Shown piece by piece: positions 24,686 through 36,790 of a stretch of DNA of 64,000 nucleotides. Location of the stretch: the NCBI GenBank assembly GCA_037042915.1, contig CM073195.1, positions 682,001 to 746,000 of the forward strand. Direction: 5' to 3'. Position 1 is the stretch's first letter; each line of letters begins with the position of its first letter. The stretch comes from Auricularia sp. M13 (Eukaryota > Basidiomycota > Agaricomycetes > Auriculariales > Auriculariaceae). A program made the translations under genes and the position numbers. The notes beneath the pieces are model-generated. The model did not search any database and was not told the origin of the DNA. It was given only the letters and a program-made list of their open reading frames with translations.

Positions 24686-26292
24686 ATGGTGATGGCTATC
24701 TTCTTCGTGGCAACTGCTGTCTTTGCGGGAGGCGTGAGCGCATGGGGTGCGGATGGACATCGGACTGTCGGTGAGTTCACCCTCGTCGATACTCTTCTCC
24801 TCAACAACAATTCCAGGCTTCATTGCGATGGAGGTGCCTATTCTACCACTGTACCCATTGACCCATCACCAAACCGTACTTGTCATAGTTCCTGACTTCG
24901 AAGACGCTGTCATTTGTTCAAAACAGCCTTGGGACCGAGTTCAACAGGTCCCTGGGCACTGCGGCTACTGTCAGAAAGCTTTCCGCGCGTTAACAACTTC
25001 TGGCTCATATGACATTTTACCAGTGGGCCGATGATGTGAAGAATGAGCAGGCATTCCTTTGGTAAGGGGCGTTATACGCCGTGACGACGATCCAATTCAC
25101 TGCTCGTTCCCGGCACACCAGGTCAAAGAATCTGCACTTCGTTGACGCTGAGGGTAGGTTTCCCCAACCATCACGCAAAACCTCACGTAGACGCTCATCG
25201 TTTTTTACAGACGATCCAATGGATGGCTCCTGCTCCGTTCACGAGATTCGCGACTGCGGCAACCAAGTCTGCATCTTGGCTGCTATTGCCAATTATACTA
25301 CTCGACTGGTGGACAAGTCGCTTCCAGCCACGGAGACGCAAATAGCACTCAAGTTCATTGGTGGGCTTTGTCCCTTGGATTTTCTCTTTCATGAGGAACT
25401 TACTGACCTGTGTCTAGATCATGCAAGTACAGACTGTTTACTGCACGGCCAGACGTTCTAAATTGCCAGTTGCCGTGCAGTTCATTGGCGATTTATCCCA
25501 GCCCCTTCACGTAGAGGTATGTCTATCGTTGCTGTTGCGTCTCGCTTGAAGAACGTGCTTGAGATGCTCAACGCAGGCCGTCGCGGCTGGAGGAAATGGC
25601 ATTAGCGTGACCTGCGCAAGCAGAAAAACTAACTTGCATGCGGTCGGTGACATTTACCAGGGGACATCTCCAATGCGCTCAATGATCGCAACTTGCAGAT
25701 ATGGGACACCAATATGCTCGAACTCAACCTCGACGCGAGCTTCGGGGGATCAGTTCAGTCATACGTGAATTCTCTCGTCAGGCGCATTCAAGTCCGTGGA
25801 ATGAACCACGGTTCGGCTCCAGGACACTCGCTCATTTGGACTCGCAGGACGACGACTTCAGCGTGCCCGTAAGCCAGTGGTTATCTTGCACCTCGACCAC
25901 CGAGCCATTCACGGCAGTCGACCCGACCAAACGCATGCTCCGCGAAGTAGCACGGCACCCGGACATTGCGCGCGACGTGCGTGCAGCGACCATTACGCCG
26001 CTTGCGTGCCCGCTCGTATGGGCGAGGGAGGCTAATAATTTCGATTGTGTACGTATACAGGGCGCAAGCCCGAGAAACTGCTGCGTGCTGACGGCGATTT
26101 AGACTACCGTCTTCAACTTCCGCAATGGCACCGACGTGTGCAACACGGGCAACTACCTTGCCAACGCAATCCCTGTCGTGAGTCTTGCGCACGGCGTCCT
26201 GAGCGTGACTGACATCGTTGTAGATTGATTTGCAGCTGGCGAGATCTGGTCTTCGCCTGGCTACCTGGTTGAATGAACTGCTTGACCCATGA
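24686..26292 (+). CDS. Secreted S1/P1-type nuclease
   Basis: Zinc-dependent single-strand nuclease, likely extracellular for nucleic-acid scavenging. Thirteen exons give 315 residues: 24686-24770, 24817-24833, 24889-24969, 25024-25061, 25122-25153, 25211-25360, 25418-25422, 25481-25516, 25577-25642, 25699-25791, 25848-26048, 26103-26177, 26224-26292. After the signal peptide (ends GGVSA) the mature enzyme starts WGADGHRTV, so Trp1 and the His can bind zinc as in the family. Other ligands appear in ATWADDV, NLHFVDAEDDP, HFIGDLSQPLH and NLHA plus WDTNM. It ends RLATWLNELLDP. The seventh exon is only 5 nt and supplies Asp-His of the DHFIGD motif. The intron after it begins GCAAGT. Phase is consistent across all exons. 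Confidence 0.93.
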
Positions 26293-26588
26293 TGTACTAC
26301 GAGGGGTGCATTGTGTTCTTCGTGTGGGAAGAGTCGGTGTCATAGGCGAAAGCACACATCTTGAATATAATCCTGTAGCTGCGCTGTGCAAGCAGCTCTT
26401 TCCCGCTACCGTTCCGCCGCTTCTGGTAACTTGTCTATGCAAGCGAATTTAATAAATGGGAGCTCGCTTTTGAAGAAATCTGGTTTACTGGAATTCCTTG
26501 CTGTGGCACATGCTCTCGAGGCCGCCGATCACCAAGGCGAGGATTGCATCCGCGCTCCGACGTCTCCTCTCCTCTTCCGCCGTGCAGT

Positions 26589-28741
26589 ATGGCGGCATCT
26601 TCAGCGTGGAGAATACCTTCGGACGTCGGTGCGTCGTGCGCGGCGTGGTTAGTCGAGCCTAACGGCGCGTCTAGTCGCTGCTTTTCATGCTTCGTTCCAT
26701 CCTACCCAAGGCTACATCATTTCGTGGTCGAAGGTCGTGCCCGAAGGTGCGCTTGCCATGGCGTCTTCAACTTTCCGGCCTAATACAACGACTAGCATCG
26801 CTGAACCTGGACGGCATCGAGTTTACCGCCCTCCCCAGCGGCCTGCACGCTGTTGACAACGATGTAATGTGCGCAGTCGCCCCTGCCGTTTGCGGGCTCG
26901 CGCTCAGTCTTGACGCAGCTATCTGTCCCGCGACGGTTACCGTGGCGTCTGTGTGTTCACAAGGCGCAAGTCTGACGAGGTGCATCACACGTATACGATC
27001 CTGAATGCGAGCTCACCATGTGCTTCAGGAAGGCGCTCGCGGCTTCCGTCTCGAATCCCTCGGGCTCATGGTCGCGAACTCGCCACGCGCCTTCCCTGGA
27101 GACACTTGCCGGCGCTCAAAGATATAGCGCGGGTCGTGTCTGAACGTGGAGAGGGCTGGGATTGGGCTCCGTTGGAGGCCTGGTATGAAACTCGGAGGCT
27201 GCGGCCAGAAGTGGGCCTGTCGACAGAAACGCTCACATGGGAGGAGGAGCTGACTCGATATCCCGTGAGTCTCATTGCGTAATGTGCAACCGTCTCTAAC
27301 CTACAGCAGGCGAGCCATCCCGCATTGCACTTGCCGCACCTGTTGCGCATTCTTGGACCGTCGTCACTGACGCTTTACAAACATGTTCTCGCGCGTCGGC
27401 GTGTGCTCATCTACGCACAACCACCCGTGGAACCTGCTTGCATCTTGGCATATATTGCCTCAGATATATGTTTCGGCTCGCGAAACCGGGACACCACTTC
27501 AAAAGGAAGTGTCTACCTCTCCCAGACTCCCAGCGTTCTTGGAATGGTTACGCTGAACGACCTCGACACCCTGCAATCTGAAAGCTGGGCGGGAACGGGT
27601 TGGATCGCATGTAAGCTACCTGTTTAACGGATTTGGGAGTCAACATGCTGACAGAAGCTTCAGGTACAACAGACGCTATCTTCATGGAAAAGCCCTACCT
27701 TTATGACCTGCTCATAGACATGTCCACTGCAAATTGGGTCACGCAATCCCGACCCACAATGTACTTGTCACGATACAATCCCGCCGCGGCTGGCACGAAG
27801 AAGCCGACTCACCGTCTCTCCCCTGTGCGCTTCACTTGGAGCGACGTCAGACTGGTTCGTATCTTCTATCGCAGCGATAGCCTGCTTGTGCTAATAAGTC
27901 GCAGTGGAATGAGCTCGATCGTGTTCTTCGTACCGACCCACCTACACCGGACAGTGCTCCAGTTAGCGACCCTCTGAATACGTCTACACCGAGTAGTTCT
28001 ACTACGGTGGTGCCGTCGGAACAGCCTTTACCCCAGGCCCCGCCCTTGCTACGCTCGGATACGACTTCTACTGCCATGAGTACCTCATGGACGGACCCAT
28101 GGAAGATTTACGAAGATGCATGCGTGGTTTGTGCCAGCGTCTGGCTAAGCGGCCTGCGCACGGCCATGGGCGGCGGAAATCTTATCGCTAATTGGCGCGA
28201 AGGCGGTTCTGGAGGTGTGCATCTCGAAGGCGAGGACGGCGCGCTCCAATATGGCGTCAATGTGCGGAAGGTCGGCCAGGGCATCGAAGGGAGACGCATA
28301 GACAGCAAACCGCGGCGCGTTTCCCTCTCCACATCGCCAAATAGGGTCGCCAGTCCTGTACCAGGCATTCCTCCTCTTCCGGTGCCCATCGATGGAACCC
28401 CCTCGGTGCCCAACATGGCGGCCAAGCACCAGCATCAGGTCCACATGACGTTGATCCTGCTGAACGTATTCCATACCCACACGGAGTTCTTACTCGATCG
28501 TCTCGGGGAACTTCTTGGTAGCGAGTCTGGCGCGGCGCCCATTGGCGCTGGCATCGCGTACAATCCCGATAACATCGTTCTGACCGCCAGAGATGTCATG
28601 GCTCTGGAGTTGGGCCCGCTCAGCGATCTCGACGCGCGCTTCGTGCAGTGGCTCGCGGAGAAGACCGAGCTTGCCGGCGGGCGGAAGGTCGTGGTCCGTC
28701 GTAGTTGGCGGGACTTGCTCGCGGCAGTGTTCGGATTTTAG
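26589..28741 (+). CDS. DENND11/LCHN-like protein (DUF2347/DUF4484, fungal Anr2 type)
   Basis: Eight exons (26589-26628, 26675-26746, 26796-26868, 26919-26979, 27029-27264, 27307-27610, 27664-27854, 27905-28741) give about 604 residues with one base restored. FHPTQGYIISWSK, LDGIEFTALPSGLHAVDNDV and RRVLIYAQPPVEPACI mark the DENN-like N-terminal half. TTDAIFMEKPYLYDLLIDMS and the C-terminal HQVHMTLILLNVFHTHTEFL plus NIVLTARDVMALELGPLSDL mark the DUF4484 half. DENN proteins act on Rab GTPases, so a membrane-traffic role is likely but inferred. A one-base loss in the CCC run at 27094-27096 breaks SPRAFPWRHLPALKD. The middle is a Ser/Pro/Thr-rich insert. All introns are GT-AG, 42-53 bp. Confidence 0.85.
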
Positions 28742-28971
28742 AGCAGCATGCCTGGAGCTGCCAGTATTCTCATGATTTATGACCGAGCGTTCGAATAGTG
28801 TATGTTTGTATTTCTCTTGCACGTGGACCTGAACGTGGATAACATTGGTGCCTTGCTGCATGGGAAGGTGTGGCAACTGTCCGGCGATTGACTTGGGTGC
28901 ATCAACATGGGCGCGAGCCGACGCAGCTTATTTAGCAACTCCAGTGCGAACTAGCGACATCCTGCGTCACC

Positions 28972-31520
28972 ATGCCTCCCAGACGCGCCGCTGCAGCGAA
29001 ATCTGCGGCAGCGACGAAGAAACCCGCCAGCAAGTCGGCGAACGGCGCGAAGGCTATGCCAAAGCCGAAAGCGAAGACCGGAGGCAAGCGCGCTCGTGAT
29101 GAAGTGAGCGACGTCGAGGACGACGACGAGCCTGAGGATGTCGCCAACGCCAAGGACGCGCCAGCTCCAGCTAAGAAAGCGAAGAGAGGCATAGCGCCCG
29201 TCGACAAGTTCTCTGGCATGGACAGTGCGTCAATGTGGCCACATTGTGGCATGGCAGTCAGTAGCGGCGCCGTAGTGACAACACACAGGGACCCACAAGG
29301 TCTATGTGGACAAGATGGGGGAGATATACGATGCTACTCTCAACCAGGTCTGTATTACAATTTCGTTCTTCGTCGTGTCGCTCACGCATTGCGTCTTGAC
29401 AGACGAACATCGGCAAGAACAACAACAAGTACTAGTCACCTCATAGGGCTGGCTTCCTTGGACTGAGGCATCACAGGTTCTACGTGCTACAGCTGCTATA
29501 TCCCGTCAAGTCTTCCGCCACCGCTGTCCTGTTCACTCGATGGGGTCGCGTCGGCGAGAATGGCAACAGCCAAACCAAAGGTAAGCATTTTAGTTACTAC
29601 ATGAGGACGTGAATTTATCGTGTTGGAAGGTCCATGGCCAGCTGAAGTTGCTGTCGAAGAATTCAAGGAACAGTTCAAGAAGAAGGTGCGCCCTGTCGCT
29701 ATAGACTCACACTGTTCATAGCATTCACATGTTGACTGCTTTCAGGCTGGAATCAAGTTTGAGGATCGTTATACTGCTGCTCCTAAAGCTGGCAAGTACG
29801 TGCACATCGAGATGCAGTACGACGACGAAGAAGGCGAAGAAGACAAGGCTGCTGGAGACGGCAAGTCAAAGCCTCGCGAGAAAACTCCTGACAGTGCGCT
29901 CGACAAGCCGGTCAAGGACCTTGTGGACTTTATCTTTGACCCAAAGTGCGCGTCTCCCCGTGAAAAGAGGGCCATATCCTAACTTTTATCAGGTACATCC
30001 AAAACCATTTGGGATTCTTTCACTACGATGCGAACAAGCTCCCTCTTGGTAAATTGTCCAAGGTACGCTGCGACCTGCGTGCTGGGCGTAGCTAACGAGG
30101 TGACTAGGAAACCGTAGCAAATGGTTACTCGGTCTTGAAGGAAATCTCGGAAGCGCTGAGCTCGAGTAATGGTGCCCCGGACGCCTCAACTACGAGTGGC
30201 AGCCGCAAACCGCGTTCGACCACGGCCAAGAACAATACAGGAAAGATCTTCGAGGAGCTCACGAATCGTTACTATTCCATCATACCGCACGCTTTCGGTC
30301 GTGCAAAGCCCACCGTAATCAACACCCAGGACCTGCTCAAGCAGGAGGTCGACCTTGTAGGCACTCTGGCCGAACTTGAGGAGACTGCGGACATTTCTGG
30401 CGGCCGGGCTGAGAAGAAGGAGCATCCTAGCGACGCAAACCTGCACTCCCTCGATCTGGAGGAAATCGCGGTCGTGGACAAGGAGAGCGACGAGTTTAAA
30501 TCGCTCGTGGCGTACTGTCATGAGACGTATGCATACGGCAACCACGGCCAGAAGATGTCGATCGAGAACATGTTCCGTATAGAGAGGTGCGCCAGCATGT
30601 TGTACAACCGGACCATCTATTCACTCTTGATGCGCAAGGCGGGGAGAGCGACAACGCTGGGTGGAAGGCGGCTGGGACGATCTCCCTGATGTCGACGGCT
30701 CTAGCAGTCGACTATTGCTCTTCCACGGTTCTCGTTCCAGCAACTTCGGTGGTATCCTCAAGAACGGGCTCAAGATAGCACCGCCTGAAGCGCCACACAA
30801 TGGTTTGCTGATGATGTACAATGTAAACGAAGTTCTGACTGTGGCGCAGGCTATCTCTACGGGAAGGGGCTTTATTTCGCAGGTGAGAACCCTCCTTCAC
30901 ACCGACATATATCCGTGTAAGAGTATTGATTCGCCATAGATGTTTGTGGTGCTTGCCATGGCTGTCGAGCCTTGCTAAATTGACGCGCACCCAGATGCTC
31001 AAGCTAAGCGCAGGCTACACCTATTCCCAGTAAGTCTCGTCGTCTTCGTCAAATTGAAGCTCACCTAACACTCTGTCTCCAGGCTCAGCGACGATACCGG
31101 GCTCGTCTTGTTGTGTGAAGTCGCGGCAAAGCCGTACTTGCATCGTATCCAGGATACTCAGTACGCCGCCGAAGAATGCAAGAAAGCAAAGAAAACGTGC
31201 GTCTTCTCATGCAGCTAATTTCTCCGCGAAAACTAATCATCCTCATTAGTCTCTTCAAAACGGAGGCTACGGACCATGCAAACTGGGTCGATGCCGGCGA
31301 TGCGACTGGGAATGAGAAAATCAAGGGTGTCCTCATGCCCGACGTTTCCGAAATTCAAGAGCGGGCCAAGAACGAGCCGTGGTGGGCAGACAATATGGTG
31401 CAGTAACCCACAGACATCTAGTCGTCCGATGGACTGACCACGATTCACTCCCAGTTCGTTGCGTACGATGTCAGTCAAGTGCGAATCCGTTACCTTGTGA
31501 GGATGAAATTCGGTAAATAG
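28972..31520 (+). CDS. Poly(ADP-ribose) polymerase, PARP1/2-like (WGR + regulatory + catalytic domains)
   Basis: Nuclear ADP-ribosyltransferase of DNA-damage signalling. Fifteen exons join in phase to 602 residues. A Lys/Ala-rich, NLS-like N-terminus precedes the WGR domain ([18 protein letters not shown]). The regulatory domain contains [20 protein letters not shown]. The catalytic domain shows [20 protein letters not shown] (His), [14 protein letters not shown] (Tyr) and LLCEVA. The end reads [18 protein letters not shown]. The expected Glu of the H-Y-E triad, in NEYIVYD of relatives, is absent: the aligned residue is Met, or Gln if the splice differs by one base. Exon 11 (30940-30941) is only 2 nt, between introns of 57 and 53 bp; without it FADM cannot be read. 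There is no zinc-finger or BRCT domain. Confidence 0.9.
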
Positions 31521-31806
31521 ACCCTTCCGACCCTTTGCGCACCCCTTCCTATCGACAGCAACTGTAAGCGTTTATGTATGTAAGCATTGGACTGTGCAAC
31601 CCTATCCTTGGGTTTTCATTTCAGTAGTTGGTATCATGGAATACAAGCAGGCATATGCAAAACTTTCTGAGCACAACACAGCAAAAGTATTTTTCGTGGC
31701 TAGAACTCAAATTCTATCACAGGGCAACTCAAAATTGACTCTCAAATGACTCTGAAATAACGACAGCACATTTGTCGCTTTACGGATATTCGAACAATAA
31801 AAGCTT

Positions 31807-31891
31807 TGATCACCGTGAGATTCGAACTCACGCCCCGGAATCCGAGACTAGGACCTGAACCTAGCGCCTTAGACCACTCGGCCAGATGACC
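31807..31891 (-). tRNA. tRNA-Leu, anticodon CAG
   Basis: On the minus strand an 85-nt cloverleaf starts GGTCATC and pairs with GGTGATC at the 3' end, followed by discriminator A; CCA is not encoded. The D arm is GCC/GGC. The anticodon stem CTAGG/CCTAG encloses TTCAGGT, giving anticodon CAG. A long variable arm (class II, as for Leu) and the T arm GTGAG-TTCGAAT-CTCAC follow. No intron. A and B box sequences look intact. It would decode CTG, common in this G+C-rich genome. Confidence 0.93.
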
Positions 31892-32166
31892 ATGAATGGC
31901 CAATTCATTTATACCAATACAATCCAAGATTTGGTTCTTGGCCCGACCTGATCCCACTATACTGTAATCATTGACCATGCCTCGTATTGCTCTCAGGCTA
32001 CGCATTGCACATCGTCAAAGTTCAACTTGACAATCCGACCGCAATTACGACTACGTGCTGGGGCAGTGAGAATGAAGGAGAAATCAACGTGAACTTGAAG
32101 TCACAGATGAAGCGAGTCGTCGACTGAGTCCGAAATCGGACACGTCCTGCCAACTCGTCAAAAGCC

Positions 32167-33488
32167 ATGGTGCGCTGCGTCGTCGTCGTGGACGCCCTGT
32201 GCCGGTGCTCACACTCGAGCTAGGTCAACGCACAGCCGAAATCTTCGGTGGCCATCGAGACCCAGCATGAAGACATGATAGTACGCACACCTTGACGCGT
32301 ATATTTGCTACAGCTCACCCTGACGCGTGCAGCACGATTCCCAGCTCGATTACCACGGCAAGCGGCTGGCCACTTGCTCTAGTGACCGTACAATCAAGGT
32401 TTTTGACGTGGTCGATGGCGAGCCAAAGAGCACTGGTCACACTCTGAAGGGGTACGCTGCCCGTGTCGTGTTGCTGGCCCAGCACTAATTTGTTGGTGTA
32501 GGCACACTGGCCCGGTCTGGCAGGTTGCCTGGGCGCACCCCAAGTTTGGGAACATCCTTGCTAGCTGCGCATATGACGGCAAGGTTTATATCTGGAAGGA
32601 ACAAGGCGCAACTTGGTCACGTATCAAGGAGCACTCGCTGCATACTGCCTCAGGTGCGTCAGCAGTGTCTATCTAGACTCTTACCTAAGTCATGGTCGCA
32701 GTCAACTCGGTGTCTTGGGCACCCCATGAACTCGGTGCAATTGTTGCTTGCGCATCGAGCGACGGTCGCCTCTCGGTCTTGTCATTCAAGAGTACGCGTC
32801 AGACTCTTGCTCGCCCTGAGCCTTATTCACACTCTTCATAGGCGACGGACAGTGGGGCGCGGATATCTTCACAGGTCATGCGATCGGCTGCAACGCTGTT
32901 TCTTGGGCCCCAGCGGTTCTGCCTGGCTCGCTCATTGTCCCGACACCTGGCGCACCGAGTGAGTGGTCTCTTGCCCATTTTCAGACCTCGAAGCTCAATG
33001 GCAACAGCTGTTCCGGGACAAGGTGGTGCTGCACCACTTCCAACGGTCAAGCGCTTCGCGAGCGCAGGCTGCGACAACCTTGTCAAAATCTGGGGTTTCA
33101 GGTGCGTTAGCTTGATGGCAGCTTGTTCAGAAGCTTATTGAATATATATAGAGACGACGCATGGGTCGAGGAGGAGGTCCTTGAAGGCCACACTGACTGG
33201 GTACGCGACGTGGCTTGGGCACCGAACATCGGCCTTCCGCGCTCGTACGTTGCGACCGCGTCGCAGGACAAGACAGTGCTCGTGTGGACCAAAGACGCGC
33301 CCAACGCGGCATGGCAAAAGACTGCACTGGATGGCGGCAACAACGGCCGCTTCCCGGATGTTGTCTGGCGCGTGTCGTGGAGCCTTGCAGGCAACATTCT
33401 CGCCGTCAGCTGTGGTGATGGCAAGGTGACGCTGTGGAAGGAGAACCTGCGCGGCGTGTGGGAGTGTGTAAGTGAGATGAATGCATGA
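32167..33488 (+). CDS. SEC13: COPII coat / nuclear pore WD40 protein Sec13
   Basis: Outer-cage subunit of COPII vesicles, also in the Nup84 complex and SEACIT. Eight exons give 318 residues, the family length: 32167-32169, 32236-32280, 32333-32451, 32502-32653, 32702-32791, 32842-32958, 33008-33101, 33152-33488. The conserved N-terminus [20 protein letters not shown] begins in exon 2, which has a stop upstream and no ATG. An exon holding only ATG (ATG|GTGCGC) supplies the start. WD repeats include [50 protein letters not shown] and [14 protein letters not shown]. The intron at 32959-33007 ends at the second AG; the first AG would make a 26-bp intron and break the frame. Confidence 0.95.
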
Positions 33489-34885
33489 TTAGAACTCGGT
33501 GACGTTGCTTCAAGTCTGGCCGTTTATACATAGTAAACTATTCGTTTGATACATGCGTCCGACCTTGGTGAAGAATCTTCTGGTCACTCGCCGCGAGTAG
33601 CAATCGTAATCAAGTGAGCCAGACAAATCGACAAATGTGCCAGTGAATACAGCTCGCGGCTTCCTCTGTGAAACCAGGTTGTAATCGGTTTCTGTGGTCC
33701 AGGTGCCCGACGTCGACGAGTTACTCGATACTAGGGAGACAAGTCGACGAGCTCCAGCGTGCATTGACCATCGATGCATTAGCCCAGTAATCTTGCGTGG
33801 TTGATGATGAGGGCACTTCGAGACCCGGTGGCGAGCAAGGGCGAACTCGAGGCTATCGATCATAAAAGCGAGCTTCCTGGGAGAGGAATCTTGTCTAGGA
33901 ATGCGATGCCCAACGCCTGCGGCGGGGTATAAGTCGTGTATCAGGCGCACGGTCGACCTCGACGCGATTTCGTCGCCCGGTTCGATGGTACGGCGTGTAA
34001 CGGTGCCCACGAGGATTGACCCTGTATGGGTCTCGCCGCGCGGATGGCAGTGGGGAGAAACCAGCCCAGGCAGATTGGGCAGCTATGATGGCATTCCAGA
34101 TGGCGTCCGCGTCATGAGTTGTACTTGTGGCTGAAGCACGATCGTTGGGAGAGAAACGCAGCAAGAAGCGGCCCTTGGGGGACGAGTGACGAGGGGTCGC
34201 AGAGCCGAATTGCATGCTGCTTGGTGGGGTATTAGGCGGTGGTCGCGCGGTGAGGCGAATTATATACACGGTGACCACGTTCACGCTTCGATCCTGCCCG
34301 TGGTCACCGGCATCGCCGTATTCAGAAAACAAGGGAGAGGGAGTCAGCGCCATTGGTCGAAAAAGCAGCTGCGCGCGATAACAACTGAAAGCAATAGAAT
34401 AAATAACCAGATGCCGCAGAGCTAGCAGAGCAAAAGGAAAGGAACAGCAGCTCCTCTGAGATTGGCGGTCAAAGCAAGGTCAAAGAACGCGGGAAAATCC
34501 AGGCATGGCAAGCCGTAATTCCCAAGTGAAGTAGAACAGCTTTGCGAGAGTATTCAGCGGCCATACGTAGATTTCGCAAGCATGGGAAGGTATGGTGCGA
34601 TGAGGCCGGAAAGAAGTTGACACGCTTTGGTCGCCGCTTGAATGAGCGCGCCTCATGTGCGACATCGCTTCAATTATTGACATTGATCAGCTACGTAGAA
34701 ACGTAGTAGACACAGATAGTAGGCTGGTAACTCATCGTAATCATCCCATTCATCGTGCAGATACGAAACAAGACAGAAAAAATCACGACAGCAGTAGCAC
34801 GACAGCGAACAGACGACCTGCTCAGTGGTACATAGGCAACGTTAACCCGGCGCTCGCTCTCGAAAAGTCATCCTCACCCTCATCC
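33489..34885. other. Unassigned 1.4-kb stretch between SEC13 and the NUG1-type gene
   Basis: No recognisable gene. Two minus-strand ORFs of moderate length, 33895-34353 and 33510-34010, overlap in different frames and share no family features I know. The first begins with MALTPSPLFSEYGDAG. If joined by a frame change they could be one unknown protein, but no intron justifies it. On the plus strand only short ORFs exist. The stretch likely holds the 3' ends of both convergent neighbours. Confidence 0.3.
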
Positions 34886-36790
34886 TCACAGCTGCACCTC
34901 GCCGACGGGCATCTGCGGCGCGCTGAACGTGAACGGCAGCGGCGGCGGGCCCTCGTCGTCGACGGTCATATTGGCGGCCGCGGCGCGGCGCTCGGCCTTC
35001 GCGGCGCGTTTGCGCGCGAGCTTGAGCGCCTTGCGGCCGAGCGGGTTGAGCGCCGCGTCGTGCGCCGCGACGGGCGACCCGGCCGGCGCACCTTGGCGTT
35101 TCGGCTTTGGGATGGCCTCGGTGCGCTGGCGCTTCGCGGGCCGTTCAGTCGATGCGGCTGTCGAGGGCGGCGCGCCGCCGCTCCCGGTCGCCGGCTCGCT
35201 CATCATCGAGTCTTCGCCGTACTGCTCGGGCCCATCGTCGTCGTCGTCGTCGCGCTTGCGCTTCTTGGACGGGGTAGGCTCCGCTTCCATTGCATCCCTA
35301 AGATATGTAGCATACACCGTCAGCGCGCGCAGCTACTACATAGCAAGAGTACATAAGAATGGGGCCTCACCCGTCCTGTTCCATGGCAGAGGCGCCCGCA
35401 TCTTGCGGCTCGGGCTCGACGTCCATGAAGGCCTCGCTGTCCGCAGCGTACAGCGCGCCGAGGTCGAACGCGGGCGCGAACTGGGAGACGATCGCCGTCT
35501 CGCCCGTGTCGCTCGCGTGCGTCTTGGGCACGTCCGTATAGAAGGGGATTTTGCTGCGATTCCAGTCACGCAGCACAACACGCGCGGCGGCTTCTGTGTC
35601 CGGCGCCCTCCCTGCGTGGACAATGAGCAACTGTCGAACGGAGGGAGTCAACGAACTGACCTTGCCCAATCGACCGGTTGTCAGCGAGATCATGGTCAAG
35701 AATTCGATGGCGCTGGTGAAGGGGGGACTTTATATATGCGCTGCAACGCTTCGGGATCCGTGCGCTGTACGATCGTCTCGACTGCAAATGTCATGAGCAG
35801 GTACAAGCAATGCCAGAAACATGGCAGCCGCTCACCGACAGCGACGGGGTCGGCAATGTCGTCCACGCTGAGCACGTTTCTCAGCAAGGCAGAACCGGCA
35901 CCGTCGTCAAACACGACACCGGGCGAGTCGACGATCTTGACGCCGCGCTCGAGAACGACGGTCTGCAAGTCGGTGGTGCAGCCTGGCTCGGCGGCGATGG
36001 CGCAGACGCGCGAGCGTTTGAGACTGTTGATAAGGCTGCTCTTGCCCACGTTGGGCGCGCCGACGACGCCGACGGTGATGCTGCCTGCGGGGCCCTTGCG
36101 CAGGGACTTGAGCAGGTGGAGGAGCGCGGGCGCGGTGCGCGTGGACAGGTTGGCGCGCTGCGACTGCGTCGACGCGCGGAAGGGCAGCGTCGCGGCCTCG
36201 TGGCGCAGATAGGCCAGCCACGCCTCGGCGTTCTCACGCGGCACGAGATCTAGCGCACAGTCAGCGGCGGTTCGGCAGGAGGCGGAGGGGGAGAAGGACA
36301 TGCCGATTTTGTTGAGGATAAAGACGAGCTTCTTGTCGCGTCTGCGGACCTCCTCCTCCACCAGGCGCGAGCGGCTGCCGGGCGGGTCGCGGGCGTCGAG
36401 GACGAGCAGGACGACGTCGGACGCCTCGACGACGCGGTGCAGCGTGCGCACGAACTGGCGCCGGCGGGCCGCGGAGACGTCTTCGTCCTGGCCGGCGACG
36501 CCGTCCAGCTCCTGCGCATGCTGGGCGAGCGTCGCCAGAGTGGGCTCGGATGCCATCCGGGCGTCCGGGTCGTGGTTGGGAACCTGTGCGCGATGTTTCA
36601 GTTCGTGGTGGTACTGGTTTCAGCTGGCCATGCCACCGACCTCGACGCGGGGTGGCTTGCGGTTCAGAGACTGCTTTGCCTTGAGAGACGGTAGCTTGGG
36701 GACGCCCGGGTCCTTTTTCAGCTCTGTCAAGCGCGTTAGACGACAGGACTCGGTGCCGGCGAGGACGACTTGCTCGAGTGCGGTGACTTG
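34886..36790 (-). CDS. NUG1: Nucleolar GTP-binding protein, NUG1/GNL3 (nucleostemin) family
   Basis: Circularly permuted GTPase for 60S ribosome export. LVLDARDPPGSRSRLVEEEV, NKIDLVPRENA (G4), VVGAPNVGKSSLINSLKRSR (G1), GCTTD (G2) and IVDSPGVVF (G3) appear in permuted order. Upstream comes LKKDPGVPKLPSLKAK. The C-terminus is a Lys/Arg-rich, Asp-rich nuclear tail (PSKKRKRDDDDDDGPEQYG). Introns include 36584-36640, 36250-36303 (a GC-AG intron, needed for NKIDLVP), 35782-35835 and 35298-35370. One-base losses are needed at the six-base run 35721-35726 (VPPFTSAIEFLTMI) and at about 35604-35606 (KGGAPDTEAAA). The 5' end near 36790 is unresolved; the usual basic MPK-type N-terminus was not found. 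Confidence 0.85.

Noticed and set aside
32959-32984. 26-bp intron in SEC13
   Set aside because: Too short for this genome and breaks the frame; the next AG at 33007 gives a 49-bp intron in phase.
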